Source: CAYSHJ01 sp964589725
GTDB taxonomy: Bacteria; Planctomycetota; Planctomycetia; Planctomycetales; Planctomycetaceae
Direction of reading: 5' to 3'
Length of the DNA stretch: 13,654 nt
Assembly (NCBI GenBank): GCA_964589725.1
Contig: CAZPUJ010000500.1
Coordinates: 1 to 13,654, forward strand
Shown: positions 7,538 to 13,654 of the stretch, in pieces
Position numbering within the stretch: position 1 is the stretch's first letter
Layout: every line of letters starts with the position of its first letter
Made by a program: the position numbers and the translations under genes
Notes under the pieces: generated by a model
The model's input: only the letters and a program-made list of their open reading frames with translations
Databases searched by the model: none
What the model was told of the DNA's origin: nothing

Positions 7538-8278
7538 TCATCTCAGCCGATGGTTATACAACGCTTCGTAGGAGTCGAGGCAGCGTCGGTAAAGGCCTGT
7601 CAGGCGGTCAGGCACTTGATCGGGCTTCGGCGTGTACGGACGAAACGCGGTCGTGGTTTCCACCTCTTTGTACCAGTATTTCGCCCACACCCCGTCGGTT
7701 GGACGCAGGCCGGGAGCCCACGAGAGCATCGACTCCTGAAAGTCGATCCCCAACGCGTCGCACAACAACCCCAACGTCCGACGCGGGTTGTTGAGCACTT
7801 CCACGGAGTCGATGACCGGTGGCATGAGGCCTTGGTTTTGTCGGACCCAATTGAAGATCTCAAGCTGCTGAGGAAAGCCGGTGTCCTCGTCTGACGGGTC
7901 GGGCACGATCTTGATGTACGACGTCAGCACGTCGCGCGGATTCCGAATCAGGAAACAGTTGGTGACTCGACCCAGCCAACAACGGTCGATGTGCGAGAGT
8001 AAATGGTGAGTCATGTGCTTCTGGTAAAAGATTGGCTTGCCGTCGGGCGTTCCACCGGTAAGCCACGCCACGACCTTGTTCCAGTCGATTTCGCCAGCGG
8101 CGATTATTTCGGCGCGGCCGGGGTGATCCTTGTGAGTTGAGTGCAAGTAGTGCGCGTATAACGGCTCATCGCAGACAACGGTGTCATCGCGGTTGCCCCA
8201 CGAACGCATCATCGCCGTGGAAATGTTGCGCGGTCCGGACCAGATGGCCACGCGCAGCGGACTGGGTGGAGTCGACAT
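7538..8278 (-). CDS. Sulfotransferase-like P-loop protein (Sulfotransfer_5-type)
   Basis: The product is 246 aa. The N-terminus has a phosphosulfate-binding-type loop, SGPRNIST at 14-21, directly after a hydrophobic strand (RVAIW). The central motif FLIRNPRDVLTSY at 109-121 corresponds to the 3'-phosphate-binding region of PAPS sulfotransferases. DEPLYAHYL (37-45) and YQKHMTHHLL (85-94) are hallmarks of the small bacterial family often annotated as sulfotransferase or, misleadingly, as branched-chain aminotransferase-like. The expected chemistry is sulfate transfer from PAPS to a small molecule, but the acceptor is unknown and PAPS use is inferred. No signal peptide is visible, so it should act in the cytoplasm. 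The start at 8278 is the only methionine before the P-loop strand; no Shine-Dalgarno is seen upstream. It lies 103 bp before the kinase in the same direction. Confidence 0.8.
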   Translation of the reverse strand: MSTPPSPLRVAIWSGPRNISTAMMRSWGNRDDTVVCDEPLYAHYLHSTHKDHPGRAEIIAAGEIDWNKVVAWLTGGTPDGKPIFYQKHMTHHLLSHIDRCWLGRVTNCFLIRNPRDVLTSYIKIVPDPSDEDTGFPQQLEIFNWVRQNQGLMPPVIDSVEVLNNPRRTLGLLCDALGIDFQESMLSWAPGLRPTDGVWAKYWYKEVETTTAFRPYTPKPDQVPDRLTGLYRRCLDSYEALYNHRLR

Positions 8279-8280
8279 TG

Positions 8281-8387
8281 GGTTGAGAGGTTAGGGTTGA
8301 GTTTGCATTGCAAAATGGCAATTGCCAATTGAAGCCTGGTACATCGCGCTATCTATTTGTGATTCGGAATTTGCATTTTGCAATCCC
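8281..8387. repeat. Degenerate heptamer repeat block with an 11-bp inverted repeat
   Basis: From 8281 the sequence can be cut into consecutive 7-mers: GGTTGAG, AGGTTAG, GGTTGAG, TTTGCAT, TGCAAAA, TGGCAAT, TGCCAAT. A second run starts at 8361: GATTCGG, AATTTGC, ATTTTGC, AATCCC. ATTGCAAAATG at 8307-8317 is the exact reverse complement of CATTTTGCAAT at 8374-8384. The block fills the 144-bp gap between the methyltransferase stop and the sulfotransferase start and is visibly AT-richer than the genes around it. Confidence 0.6.
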
Positions 8388-8422
8388 TTCGGCCACCACA
8401 TTACCGTTCACTGGCCGCCGTG

Positions 8423-9598
8423 TCATTGATCGGCAGGGACTCTGCGACACACCAGCACCTGAGCCTGGCCTTGCACCCGAGCGAAGATCAAGACGCCGGC
8501 CGACGAGCCGACGAGCGGCAGCTTGCGCCGTGCCCGTTCCACGTCGATGGGCAGGTGACGACATTTGATTTCGACCGAGCCGAACTCGTATGTTCGGCAC
8601 GCCTGACGGATTTCGCGATCGTTGTTGGGGACGACGTCGAGCAATCGAAACGGCTGCACCCAAGGCGACCCTAGCCGGCATTCACCGGTCAGGTATTCTT
8701 CGGCGCTGTCGAGTCGCGACAGTCGAAGTTGCACGGCCAGAAGGTCCAGCAATCCCGAACGGACGATCGCCGGATCGGGGTCGAAAATGAATTGTTTCGG
8801 CGGACCGACATCGACCGACTCGGAGAGCGGATCGCCGGCGATCGTCTCGCCCGACGGCAGGGACGTCGCGCGAAAGGACTCGCGTCCGGCGAGTTCGCCG
8901 AACCAGACGGTTGCTTCCTTGCACTCGCCGCGCAGACTGATCAACTCGATCTCGGTTCCGGGGAACTTGCCGCCAAAATTGCTAGCGGGGCTGAGCTTGA
9001 TCGCGCCGCCACGAAACTCCTGCGTGAGTTGCCGCAACAGATCAAGCCTCGGCGAACAATCTTCGATGCGCAGCACTCGTTGCCCTCCACCGGGACGTCG
9101 ATCGGGATCGATGTGCAACAAGCCATCGCGATCGCGCGCGGTGCTGACGTCACAACACAACGTCTGCACTCGTTCGCGAACGCCGTACACCTCGGCATTC
9201 CATTCAGCACGCAGACACATGGCCGGATCGCGGTCGACGCCGCGCACTTCGCAGTGCTCTGCCAGCGCCAGTGTGTCGCCGCCGATGCCGCAGCAAAAGT
9301 CCCACACCGGCCCCTCGAAGCGTCGCGCCTTGTGTCGCGCGATCGGTTCCGCCGTGGCTTGTTCGAGGCCGGAGGTTGTGAACCACATTTGTTCCGCTCG
9401 CGTGAATTTCTTCAGAGCCTTCTGGCGCAGATCGCGAAGCGTCAACGCGGCTCGAACGAGCGGTTCGGAAAACTCCCGCCGCAGTCGGCGCTGCAGATGA
9501 AATTCCGTTTCGCCGGGCCGGACGTCTACAAGTGCCGCGAAGATTTGCGGCGCGCGTCGCAGTTCTGGCAGCAATTGGAGTTCGTCCGCGGACATCAT
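8423..9598 (-). CDS. THUMP-like domain class I SAM-dependent methyltransferase
   Basis: The product is 391 aa from the ATG at 9598. The first 90 or so residues are helical and charged (PELRRAPQIFAALVDVRPG). They are followed by a Rossmann methyltransferase fold with SAM motif I DFCCGIGGDTLALAE near 100-114, an acidic motif II VDRDPAM and the motif IDPDRRPGG near 161-170. The last 80 or so residues carry the THUMP-like tail (FEIKCR-type VEIKCRHLPID, then GVLIFARVQG). This set matches the PG1098-like family with a C-terminal THUMP_like domain, whose relatives modify RNA bases; the substrate here is unknown. A GTG at 9604 and an ATG at 9595 are alternative starts; no strong ribosome site decides between them. 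It follows the upstream fusion gene by about 20 bp and is probably in one operon with it. Confidence 0.85.
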   Translation of the reverse strand: MMSADELQLLPELRRAPQIFAALVDVRPGETEFHLQRRLRREFSEPLVRAALTLRDLRQKALKKFTRAEQMWFTTSGLEQATAEPIARHKARRFEGPVWDFCCGIGGDTLALAEHCEVRGVDRDPAMCLRAEWNAEVYGVRERVQTLCCDVSTARDRDGLLHIDPDRRPGGGQRVLRIEDCSPRLDLLRQLTQEFRGGAIKLSPASNFGGKFPGTEIELISLRGECKEATVWFGELAGRESFRATSLPSGETIAGDPLSESVDVGPPKQFIFDPDPAIVRSGLLDLLAVQLRLSRLDSAEEYLTGECRLGSPWVQPFRLLDVVPNNDREIRQACRTYEFGSVEIKCRHLPIDVERARRKLPLVGSSAGVLIFARVQGQAQVLVCRRVPADQ

Positions 9599-9619
9599 GA
9601 TCACGCCGTCGTTCAGTCG

Positions 9620-11695
9620 TCAGTTCGGTCCGCTCATGATTGCCAGCAAATCACTGCGAGCGTCAGTCCAAAGTTGCTTGGTCGTCGTTTCCAGTTGCTG
9701 GAGTTTCTGGAAGTCGCCGTGAGCGAGCGCTGTAACGTCCGTCGTCAGAAAGGCCCATGTGGAGACCTCTCCACCGGTCGTCAGATTTCGGCCGTTGAAT
9801 CTCACCGACTGCATCCGCCTGTGGGCTCGTTCCGCCTGTGCCAAAAGCACCGGTCTCAGGTCTAAGTGCCGGTTGCTGACGTGGACGGCGATGACTCCTG
9901 CCGGCTTGAGATGCTTGTGGTAAGTGTCGAAGGCCTCCGACGTCAACAAATGGACCGGCACGCCGTCGCCGGAAAACGCGTCGAGCACCAGTACGTCGTA
10001 TTCCTGCGGAGATTCCTGTTCGAGCTGCAATCTCGCGTCGCCGAGCACCACGTCAACCTGCGCGGAACAATCGGACAGGTACGTGAAGTACCGATTGGCG
10101 AGCCGCACGACCTCGGGATTGATCTCATAAAACCGGAAGTGGTCGCTCGCGCGGCCATACACGGCCAAAGTGCCGGCTCCCAGCCCGACAAATCCGACCT
10201 TGCGCGGCTTGTCGGGACGATAGGTCCGCAACAGCACGCCGATGCCGGACGACTCCGCGTAATACGTGGTCGCAGTCTTCCGTTTTCCGAGACCAGTGAA
10301 CTGCTGTCCGTGCAGGACGCCGCCGTGTTTCATCAACACCGAAGTGTCTCCCGCAGAGTTGGTTCGAGCTTCGATCTTCAGCACACCGAAGAAGTTTCTG
10401 GTGGCATCGATCGTGTCACCGGACGCTTGTCGAGCGTGCATCCACAAACTGATTCCGAAAGAACCAACGCAAGCGATCAGCCCGGCCCACGCCCAGTGAG
10501 TACGACCGTGAAACAATAACGACGCCGGATCGCGAAAGAATACGAACAACGGCAGCACGCACGCGGCGATGATGCCGAGATGCCACTCGTAAAACCCCGG
10601 AAACACGTGCGTCGCGAGGATCCCCACGAACAGTCCACCGGCGGCTCCGCCTGCGGAGATGCACAAGTAGAACGACGTCAGAAAACGCGGATGCGGCTTC
10701 AGCCGCACCAGTTCTCCGTGGCAGACCATGCAACCGCAAAACAGCATCGAAAAGTAGGCCAGCAATTGGCCCAGCAGCGGAGCTTTCGCGGCTTGATACA
10801 TCATCCACACACTCGCCGCCGTCGACAGCAGCAAACCGCCAAAAAAAAACGTCCGCGAATACCAGCGAGTGCTGTCGAAGGTCAGGATGAACGACAGCAA
10901 GTACAGCGTCAGCGGCAGAACCCACAGGAACGGAATCACGGCGACTTCTTGACAGACTTGATTGGTCGTTGCCAACAGCAGCACGCAGGCTGTCATAGCC
11001 AGTCCCATCCAGAGCAACCAGTCGACGCCAGCCGGCTTGACGATGTCAGCAACCGTTTCCGTTGCGGCTCGCTCTTCGGATGTGGACTCGGCTTCCGAGA
11101 GTGCGTTGGCCAGAGCGCAAAGCGCGCAACAAACGGCGAACGCCACGAAGCCCCACGACCAAAGTTGTCCTTGTCGAGCAATCTCGAAAGCCGGCTCGAA
11201 CGCGAACGGATACGACAGCAGCGCCAGCAGTGAACCGGCATTCGACAAGGCATAGAGTCGATAGGGCGACATCCCCGGACTGATCCGAGAAAACCACGCT
11301 TGCAGCAACGGCCCGGTCGTCGACAGCAAAAAATACGGCAACCCAACGCAGACGGTCAGCAGCGACAGAATTCGCGAGGTCGGATCGTCAGTCGCCTGCG
11401 GCTTCCAACTGGCGGCCGGAGTGATCGGGCCTAAGAAGACCGCGGCGGCCAGCAGCAGCACGTGCAGACTGGCCTGGATCTCGCGCGGAAGATACCGCGT
11501 CGTGACGTGGGCGTAGACATAGCCAGCGAACAACACCATCTGAAAAAATAACATGCAGACGGTCCACACAGCCGGGCTGCCGCCGAACCACGGCAGGATC
11601 GACTTGCTCAGCAGAGGCTGTATTTGGAACAACAGAAACGCACTCAAAAACGTCGTGAGCGCGAAAAACGAGGGCATCCAGCGAGCTCGCACCAT
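9620..11695 (-). CDS. Membrane protein fused to a spermidine-synthase-like domain
   Basis: The product is 691 aa. Residues 5-425 carry many hydrophobic helices with family signatures TTGPLLQAWFSR, RLYALSNAGSLLALLSYPF, LWVLPLTLYLLSFILTFD and SFYLCISAGGAAGGLFVG. Residues about 495-650 form a Rossmann domain: GLGAGT at 504-509, YEINPEV with E524, GDAR with D553 and LDAFSGDGVPVHLLT with D572. This is the fused MFS/spermidine synthase family. The aminopropyltransferase gate sequence DTTDP of true SpeE is replaced by DAFSGDG, so polyamine synthesis should not be assumed. It may use decarboxylated SAM or SAM on a membrane-delivered substrate. The start at 11695 is chosen because AGAAGGG lies 6 bases upstream; the longer frame to 11803 would read through an inverted-repeat arm. 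The gene heads an apparent operon with the methyltransferase. Confidence 0.85.
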   Translation of the reverse strand: MVRARWMPSFFALTTFLSAFLLFQIQPLLSKSILPWFGGSPAVWTVCMLFFQMVLFAGYVYAHVTTRYLPREIQASLHVLLLAAAVFLGPITPAASWKPQATDDPTSRILSLLTVCVGLPYFLLSTTGPLLQAWFSRISPGMSPYRLYALSNAGSLLALLSYPFAFEPAFEIARQGQLWSWGFVAFAVCCALCALANALSEAESTSEERAATETVADIVKPAGVDWLLWMGLAMTACVLLLATTNQVCQEVAVIPFLWVLPLTLYLLSFILTFDSTRWYSRTFFFGGLLLSTAASVWMMYQAAKAPLLGQLLAYFSMLFCGCMVCHGELVRLKPHPRFLTSFYLCISAGGAAGGLFVGILATHVFPGFYEWHLGIIAACVLPLFVFFRDPASLLFHGRTHWAWAGLIACVGSFGISLWMHARQASGDTIDATRNFFGVLKIEARTNSAGDTSVLMKHGGVLHGQQFTGLGKRKTATTYYAESSGIGVLLRTYRPDKPRKVGFVGLGAGTLAVYGRASDHFRFYEINPEVVRLANRYFTYLSDCSAQVDVVLGDARLQLEQESPQEYDVLVLDAFSGDGVPVHLLTSEAFDTYHKHLKPAGVIAVHVSNRHLDLRPVLLAQAERAHRRMQSVRFNGRNLTTGGEVSTWAFLTTDVTALAHGDFQKLQQLETTTKQLWTDARSDLLAIMSGPN

Positions 11696-11701
11696 CAGCA
11701 T

Positions 11702-11708
11702 CCCTTCT
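11702..11708 (-). promoter_or_regulatory. Ribosome binding site of the spermidine-synthase-like fusion gene
   Basis: AGAAGGG on the minus strand is 6 bases before the ATG at 11695 and abuts an earlier ATG at 11701, which is too close to be served by it. This favours the 11695 start. Confidence 0.6.
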
Positions 11709-11758
11709 GAAAACGAGGCATCCGCCTGGAGAACTCTATTCCGATCAAAATAGGCCAC

Positions 11759-11889
11759 TATACCTCGCACGGTCACGACTGGCACATTTGGAGGACGCTT
11801 CACACTAACCCGAAGCGTAAGCGAGGCCAGAGGGAATAGTCCCTCGCTAACGCTTCGGATTAGTAGCAGAGTCGACCGTCCGAGGTATA
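11759..11889. mobile_element. 131-bp element with 16-bp terminal inverted repeats (MITE-like or regulatory)
   Basis: TATACCTCGCACGGTC at 11759-11774 is the reverse complement of GACCGTCCGAGGTATA at 11874-11889 at 15 of 16 positions. The arms enclose about 99 bp that contain a second long hairpin. Both ends terminate in TATA, so a TA target duplication is possible but cannot be shown. No open frame of useful size is inside. It lies between two divergent genes, so a regulatory reading, with the arms as operator half-sites, is an alternative to a miniature non-autonomous transposon. Confidence 0.45.
11804..11864. repeat. Long imperfect palindrome, planctomycete intergenic type
   Basis: The left arm at 11804-11826 pairs with the right arm at 11842-11864 at 21 of 23 positions. 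Its core words are CCGAAGCGT and AGCGAGG on the left and the complementary CCTCGCT and ACGCTTCGG on the right. The loop holds a smaller hairpin, AGGGA-ATAG-TCCCT, at 11831-11844, which competes with the base of the larger stem. The layout resembles the dispersed REP-like palindromes that I associate with planctomycete intergenic DNA; that resemblance comes from memory of such sequences, not from a search. Confidence 0.7.
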
Positions 11890-11956
11890 TTCTGAGTCAA
11901 GCCGCATGACTAGACACTCTGTGGACCAATCTTTGCGCAACCAATCGTGGTGATGC

Positions 11957-11970
11957 AAGTCATTTGACTT
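11957..11970. promoter_or_regulatory. Short palindrome AAGTCATTTGACTT upstream of the dehydratase gene
   Basis: AAGTCA at 11957-11962 and TGACTT at 11965-11970 are exact reverse complements around a TT centre, 74 bp upstream of the ATG at 12045. The size and position fit an operator for a dimeric regulator, but a 6-bp arm can occur by chance. Confidence 0.3.
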
Positions 11971-12030
11971 CCCTCAACGCATTCAAGTCGTTCTATTCGA
12001 GCAGCCGAGCAAACCCTGGAAGGTCCACAC

Positions 12031-12037
12031 GAAGGGA
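12031..12037 (+). promoter_or_regulatory. Ribosome binding site of the threonine/serine dehydratase gene
   Basis: GAAGGGA is followed by 7 bases and ATG at 12045. This supports the MPPVAYSD start over the in-frame methionine at 11964, which would put the 11957-11970 palindrome at the start codon. Confidence 0.65.
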
Positions 12038-12044
12038 CACAGCA

Positions 12045-13052
12045 ATGCCGCCGGTTGCGTACTCTGACGTTCTCGCCGCTCTGCCTCGCGTGCAGGCCGT
12101 GCTGCGGCCGACGTTGTTGCGGGAGTGGCCTGGCCTGACCGAGTTGTTGGGTTTTCCATTCTTTGTGAAGCATGAGAACCATCAGCCGGTCGGAGCGTTC
12201 AAAGTGCGTGGCGGCGTGAATCTGGTCAGCACACTTTCGGAAGCGGAGCGGGAAGCTGGACTTCTGGGCGTGTCCACCGGCAATCATGGGCAGTCGCTGG
12301 CGTTCGCGACAAAGCGATTCGGAGTGGCCTGCACGATCGTCGTGCCGCGCGGGAACAACCCCGGCAAGAATCGAGCGATCCGACAACTCGGAGCGGAACT
12401 GATCGAACACGGACACGACTTCGATGAAGCTCGCGAGTACGTCGAGCAACTCGTGCGTGAGCGAGGTGGCCGGTACGTTCATTCGGCCAACGAACCACAA
12501 CTGATCGCGGGTGTCGGCACGTTGGCGTGGGAAATCTTCGAAAGCCTGCCTGATCCTGATGTGATTCTCGTGCCGATCGGTTTGGGCAGCGGCGTGTGCG
12601 GCACGTGCTTGGTCGCCAAGGAGCGTCGGCCTCAAACACAAGTCATCGGCGTGCAGGCGGAGAATGCGTCGGCGGTCGCTCGTTCGTGGCGGACCGGTCA
12701 ATGGGTCACCAGCGACCGCGCCGACACATGGGCCGAAGGACTCGCGACGCGCATTCCCGCCGAGATGACGCTCAACATCATGCGGCGATTAATGGACGAC
12801 GTCATCCTCGTCAACGAAGACGAACTGCGGTGGGGCGTGTTTCAACTCTTGCAACACACGCACAACCTGGCCGAGGGAGCTGGTGCCGCGACGCTCGCGG
12901 CCGCGTATCAGCAGCGGGAGCGATTTCGTGGAAAGAAAGTCGTGGGCGTTCTTTCCGGTGGAAACCTCGACGTGGCAGAATTGCCGCGCGTTCTGGAGAT
13001 CGGCACGCAATTGCGCAAAACTGCGAACGCAGATACTGCGGAGCGACGCTGA
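12045..13052 (+). CDS. PLP-dependent threonine/serine dehydratase (ammonia-lyase)
   Basis: The product is 335 aa, the size of a catalytic-only fold type II enzyme. Visible PLP features are the Schiff-base lysine K53 in GAFKVRGG, the substrate carboxylate loop STGNHGQS at 77-84, a glycine-rich phosphate loop PIGLGSGVCG at 177-186, the EGAGA motif near 277-281 and the pyridine-binding SGGN at 304-307. The likely reaction is deamination of L-threonine to 2-oxobutanoate, or of serine to pyruvate, in the cytoplasm. No C-terminal ACT domain is present, so isoleucine feedback as in biosynthetic IlvA is not expected; a catabolic TdcB-like or serine racemase-like role is possible. The phosphate loop has a Ser (GSG) where many homologues have a longer glycine run. 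It is divergent from the fusion gene and shows no operon partner. Confidence 0.87.
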   Translation: MPPVAYSDVLAALPRVQAVLRPTLLREWPGLTELLGFPFFVKHENHQPVGAFKVRGGVNLVSTLSEAEREAGLLGVSTGNHGQSLAFATKRFGVACTIVVPRGNNPGKNRAIRQLGAELIEHGHDFDEAREYVEQLVRERGGRYVHSANEPQLIAGVGTLAWEIFESLPDPDVILVPIGLGSGVCGTCLVAKERRPQTQVIGVQAENASAVARSWRTGQWVTSDRADTWAEGLATRIPAEMTLNIMRRLMDDVILVNEDELRWGVFQLLQHTHNLAEGAGAATLAAAYQQRERFRGKKVVGVLSGGNLDVAELPRVLEIGTQLRKTANADTAERR

Positions 13053-13168
13053 TCTGAGCCGCGTGCATCCGCCCAATCCACGTTTCGCCGCGTCCCATTA
13101 CTTCTGCGTCGCACCAATCAATAACTCGGCCTCGTGGAGTAGAGCTTGAGATGCGGAACGAATGCGAG

Positions 13169-13393
13169 CTACGTCGCCAGTTTCTCCGCGATCCGTTCAC
13201 GGACGAGCGACAATTCGTCGGGAGTGAAGTTGTCCAATGCGGCAAGGAAGGCTGGAAACGGGATTTCTCCACGGTCCGTCAATTCTGTTCGCAACCGATT
13301 CCGAAGAACTTGGGCAATCGTTTCCGAATCTTCCCAGACATCCGCGGCACTCATCACGGGCGCGTTGGGTTCGTGAGGACTGCGATTGTTCAT
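13169..13393 (-). CDS. Hypothetical small protein, 74 aa
   Basis: I do not recognise this protein. It is acidic to neutral and mostly helical in appearance, with an Asn/Pro-rich N-terminus (MNNRSPHEPNAP) and two charged helices (SETIAQVLRNRLRTELTDR and PDELSLVRERIAEKLA). There is no signal peptide or membrane helix. The ATG at 13393 is preceded by GGAG with a 6-base spacer, which supports it over the in-frame TTG at 13405. It lies 39 bp after the stop of the truncated PIN-like gene, in the same direction and the same reading frame. Partnership with the PIN gene as an antitoxin is possible from context only; the order toxin-then-partner would be the less usual one. Confidence 0.5.
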   Translation of the reverse strand: MNNRSPHEPNAPVMSAADVWEDSETIAQVLRNRLRTELTDRGEIPFPAFLAALDNFTPDELSLVRERIAEKLAT

Positions 13394-13399
13394 GGCTGT

Positions 13400-13403
13400 C
13401 TCC
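13400..13403 (-). promoter_or_regulatory. Ribosome binding site of the 74-aa gene
   Basis: GGAG on the minus strand (within TTTGGAG) is 6 bases before the ATG at 13393 and decides that start. Confidence 0.5.
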
Positions 13404-13432
13404 AAACTATTTGGGCCATTTGATAGACGCCT

Positions 13433-13567
13433 TCAATCAACTGCTGGCTGAGTGATCTCATCTGCCACGCCCTTCGGGACGACGACGTCGCCGATCAGCG
13501 CGTGGAGTAGCGGAAGACTCCGCGATTGAAAGGCGGAAATCAGCGGCCCCGTATCGCTCACAATCAT
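13433..13567 (-). pseudogene. Truncated PIN-domain protein (DUF3368-like N-terminus, 44 aa)
   Basis: The frame begins MIVSDTGPLISAFQSRSLP and continues through LLHALIGDVVVPKGVADE before a TGA at 13433-13435. The opening hydrophobic strand with the acidic residue D5, then a helix, then a VVVP strand is the usual start of PIN-domain RNases of the DUF3368 group, which are normally about 150 aa. Only one of the several acidic active-site residues can be present in 44 aa, so RNase activity is unlikely. Shifting frame near 13450 gives only about 20 further residues (SLSQQLIEGVYQMAQIVWRQP) before a stop, so a single frameshift does not restore the domain. It is probably a remnant of a toxin-antitoxin locus. 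Confidence 0.5.
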
Positions 13568-13573
13568 GATTCA

Positions 13574-13654
13574 AAGCTTACTTCGATTCGATCTTCCGAA
13601 CCACTCCTCTGTGAATTTCACGAACGGGACAGAACGCCGGCGAGCGCTCGCGGC
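13574..13654. other. Right-edge sequence, no feature assigned
   Basis: Two minus-strand frames stay open into the right edge here: one ends at 13571-13573, 3 bases before the PIN-like start, and another ends slightly further upstream. Either could be the tail of an upstream gene, for example an antitoxin, but the 25 or so visible residues are not recognisable. Confidence 0.3.

Noticed and set aside
8729..9865. A 378-codon plus-strand frame opposite the methyltransferase and the end of the fusion gene
   Set aside because: It is antisense to two well-supported genes, and the protein is rich in Arg, Gln and Ala with no domain. High GC makes long antisense frames common here.
9866..10519. A 217-codon plus-strand frame opposite the fusion gene
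   Set aside because: It is antisense to the Rossmann domain, whose motifs are intact on the minus strand.
9620..11695. Naming the fusion gene speE
   Set aside because: The DTTDP gate is absent and the domain is fused to a membrane region, so the name would overstate what is known.
9620..11803. Longer start for the fusion gene at 11803
   Set aside because: The extra 36 residues run through one arm of the outer inverted repeat, are not hydrophobic like the family's N-terminus, and the ribosome site at 11702-11708 favours 11695.
13093..13175. A short minus-strand frame reading ARIRSASQALLHEAELL and ending in TAA, after the 74-aa gene
   Set aside because: It looks protein-like but has no ATG, GTG or TTG start with a ribosome site, and is only about 35 codons between stops. 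A frameshifted tail is possible but not supported.

Overview
This window looks like chromosomal DNA from a planctomycete (Planctomycetota). The main clues are a BBP7-type outer-membrane beta-barrel protein, a Ser/Thr kinase with a periplasmic Cache sensor, a membrane protein fused to a spermidine-synthase-like domain, a Tat-exported sugar isomerase/epimerase-like protein, and a planctomycete-style intergenic palindrome that includes the words CGAAGCG and GCGAGGG. This assignment is inference from gene content; there is no rRNA or other marker gene here. The window carries ordinary chromosomal genes: no phage, transposase, CRISPR array, tRNA or rRNA was recognised.

Layout. The left edge holds the C-terminal end of a membrane transporter (+). 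It converges on a Tat-signal sugar isomerase/epimerase-like gene (-). That gene is divergent from an altronate dehydratase (UxaA family, +), with a 377-bp gap between them. Then comes a BBP7 beta-barrel gene (+), whose stop codon physically overlaps the stop codon of a minus-strand Ser/Thr kinase with a Cache sensor. Upstream of the kinase on the minus strand lie a sulfotransferase-like gene, a THUMP-like class I methyltransferase and an MFS/spermidine-synthase-like fusion. The last two are about 20 bp apart and are probably co-transcribed. A divergent gap of about 350 bp holds a nested inverted-repeat element and leads to a PLP-dependent threonine/serine dehydratase (+). The right edge has two small minus-strand genes: a PIN-domain protein that stops after 44 residues and an unrecognised 74-aa protein.

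How the genes may work together. The isomerase-like protein and altronate dehydratase both point to sugar or uronate catabolism, but one is predicted to be exported and the other is cytosolic, so a shared pathway is not certain. The Cache kinase could sense a periplasmic small molecule and signal to the cytoplasm. Its target is unknown, and its tail-to-tail overlap with the BBP7 gene may couple the two transcriptionally.

Non-coding structure is the least ordinary part. Degenerate 7-bp-period repeats lie before the kinase and sulfotransferase genes. A 131-bp element with 16-bp terminal inverted repeats encloses a second long hairpin. A hairpin and a 19-bp imperfect direct repeat precede the BBP7 gene.
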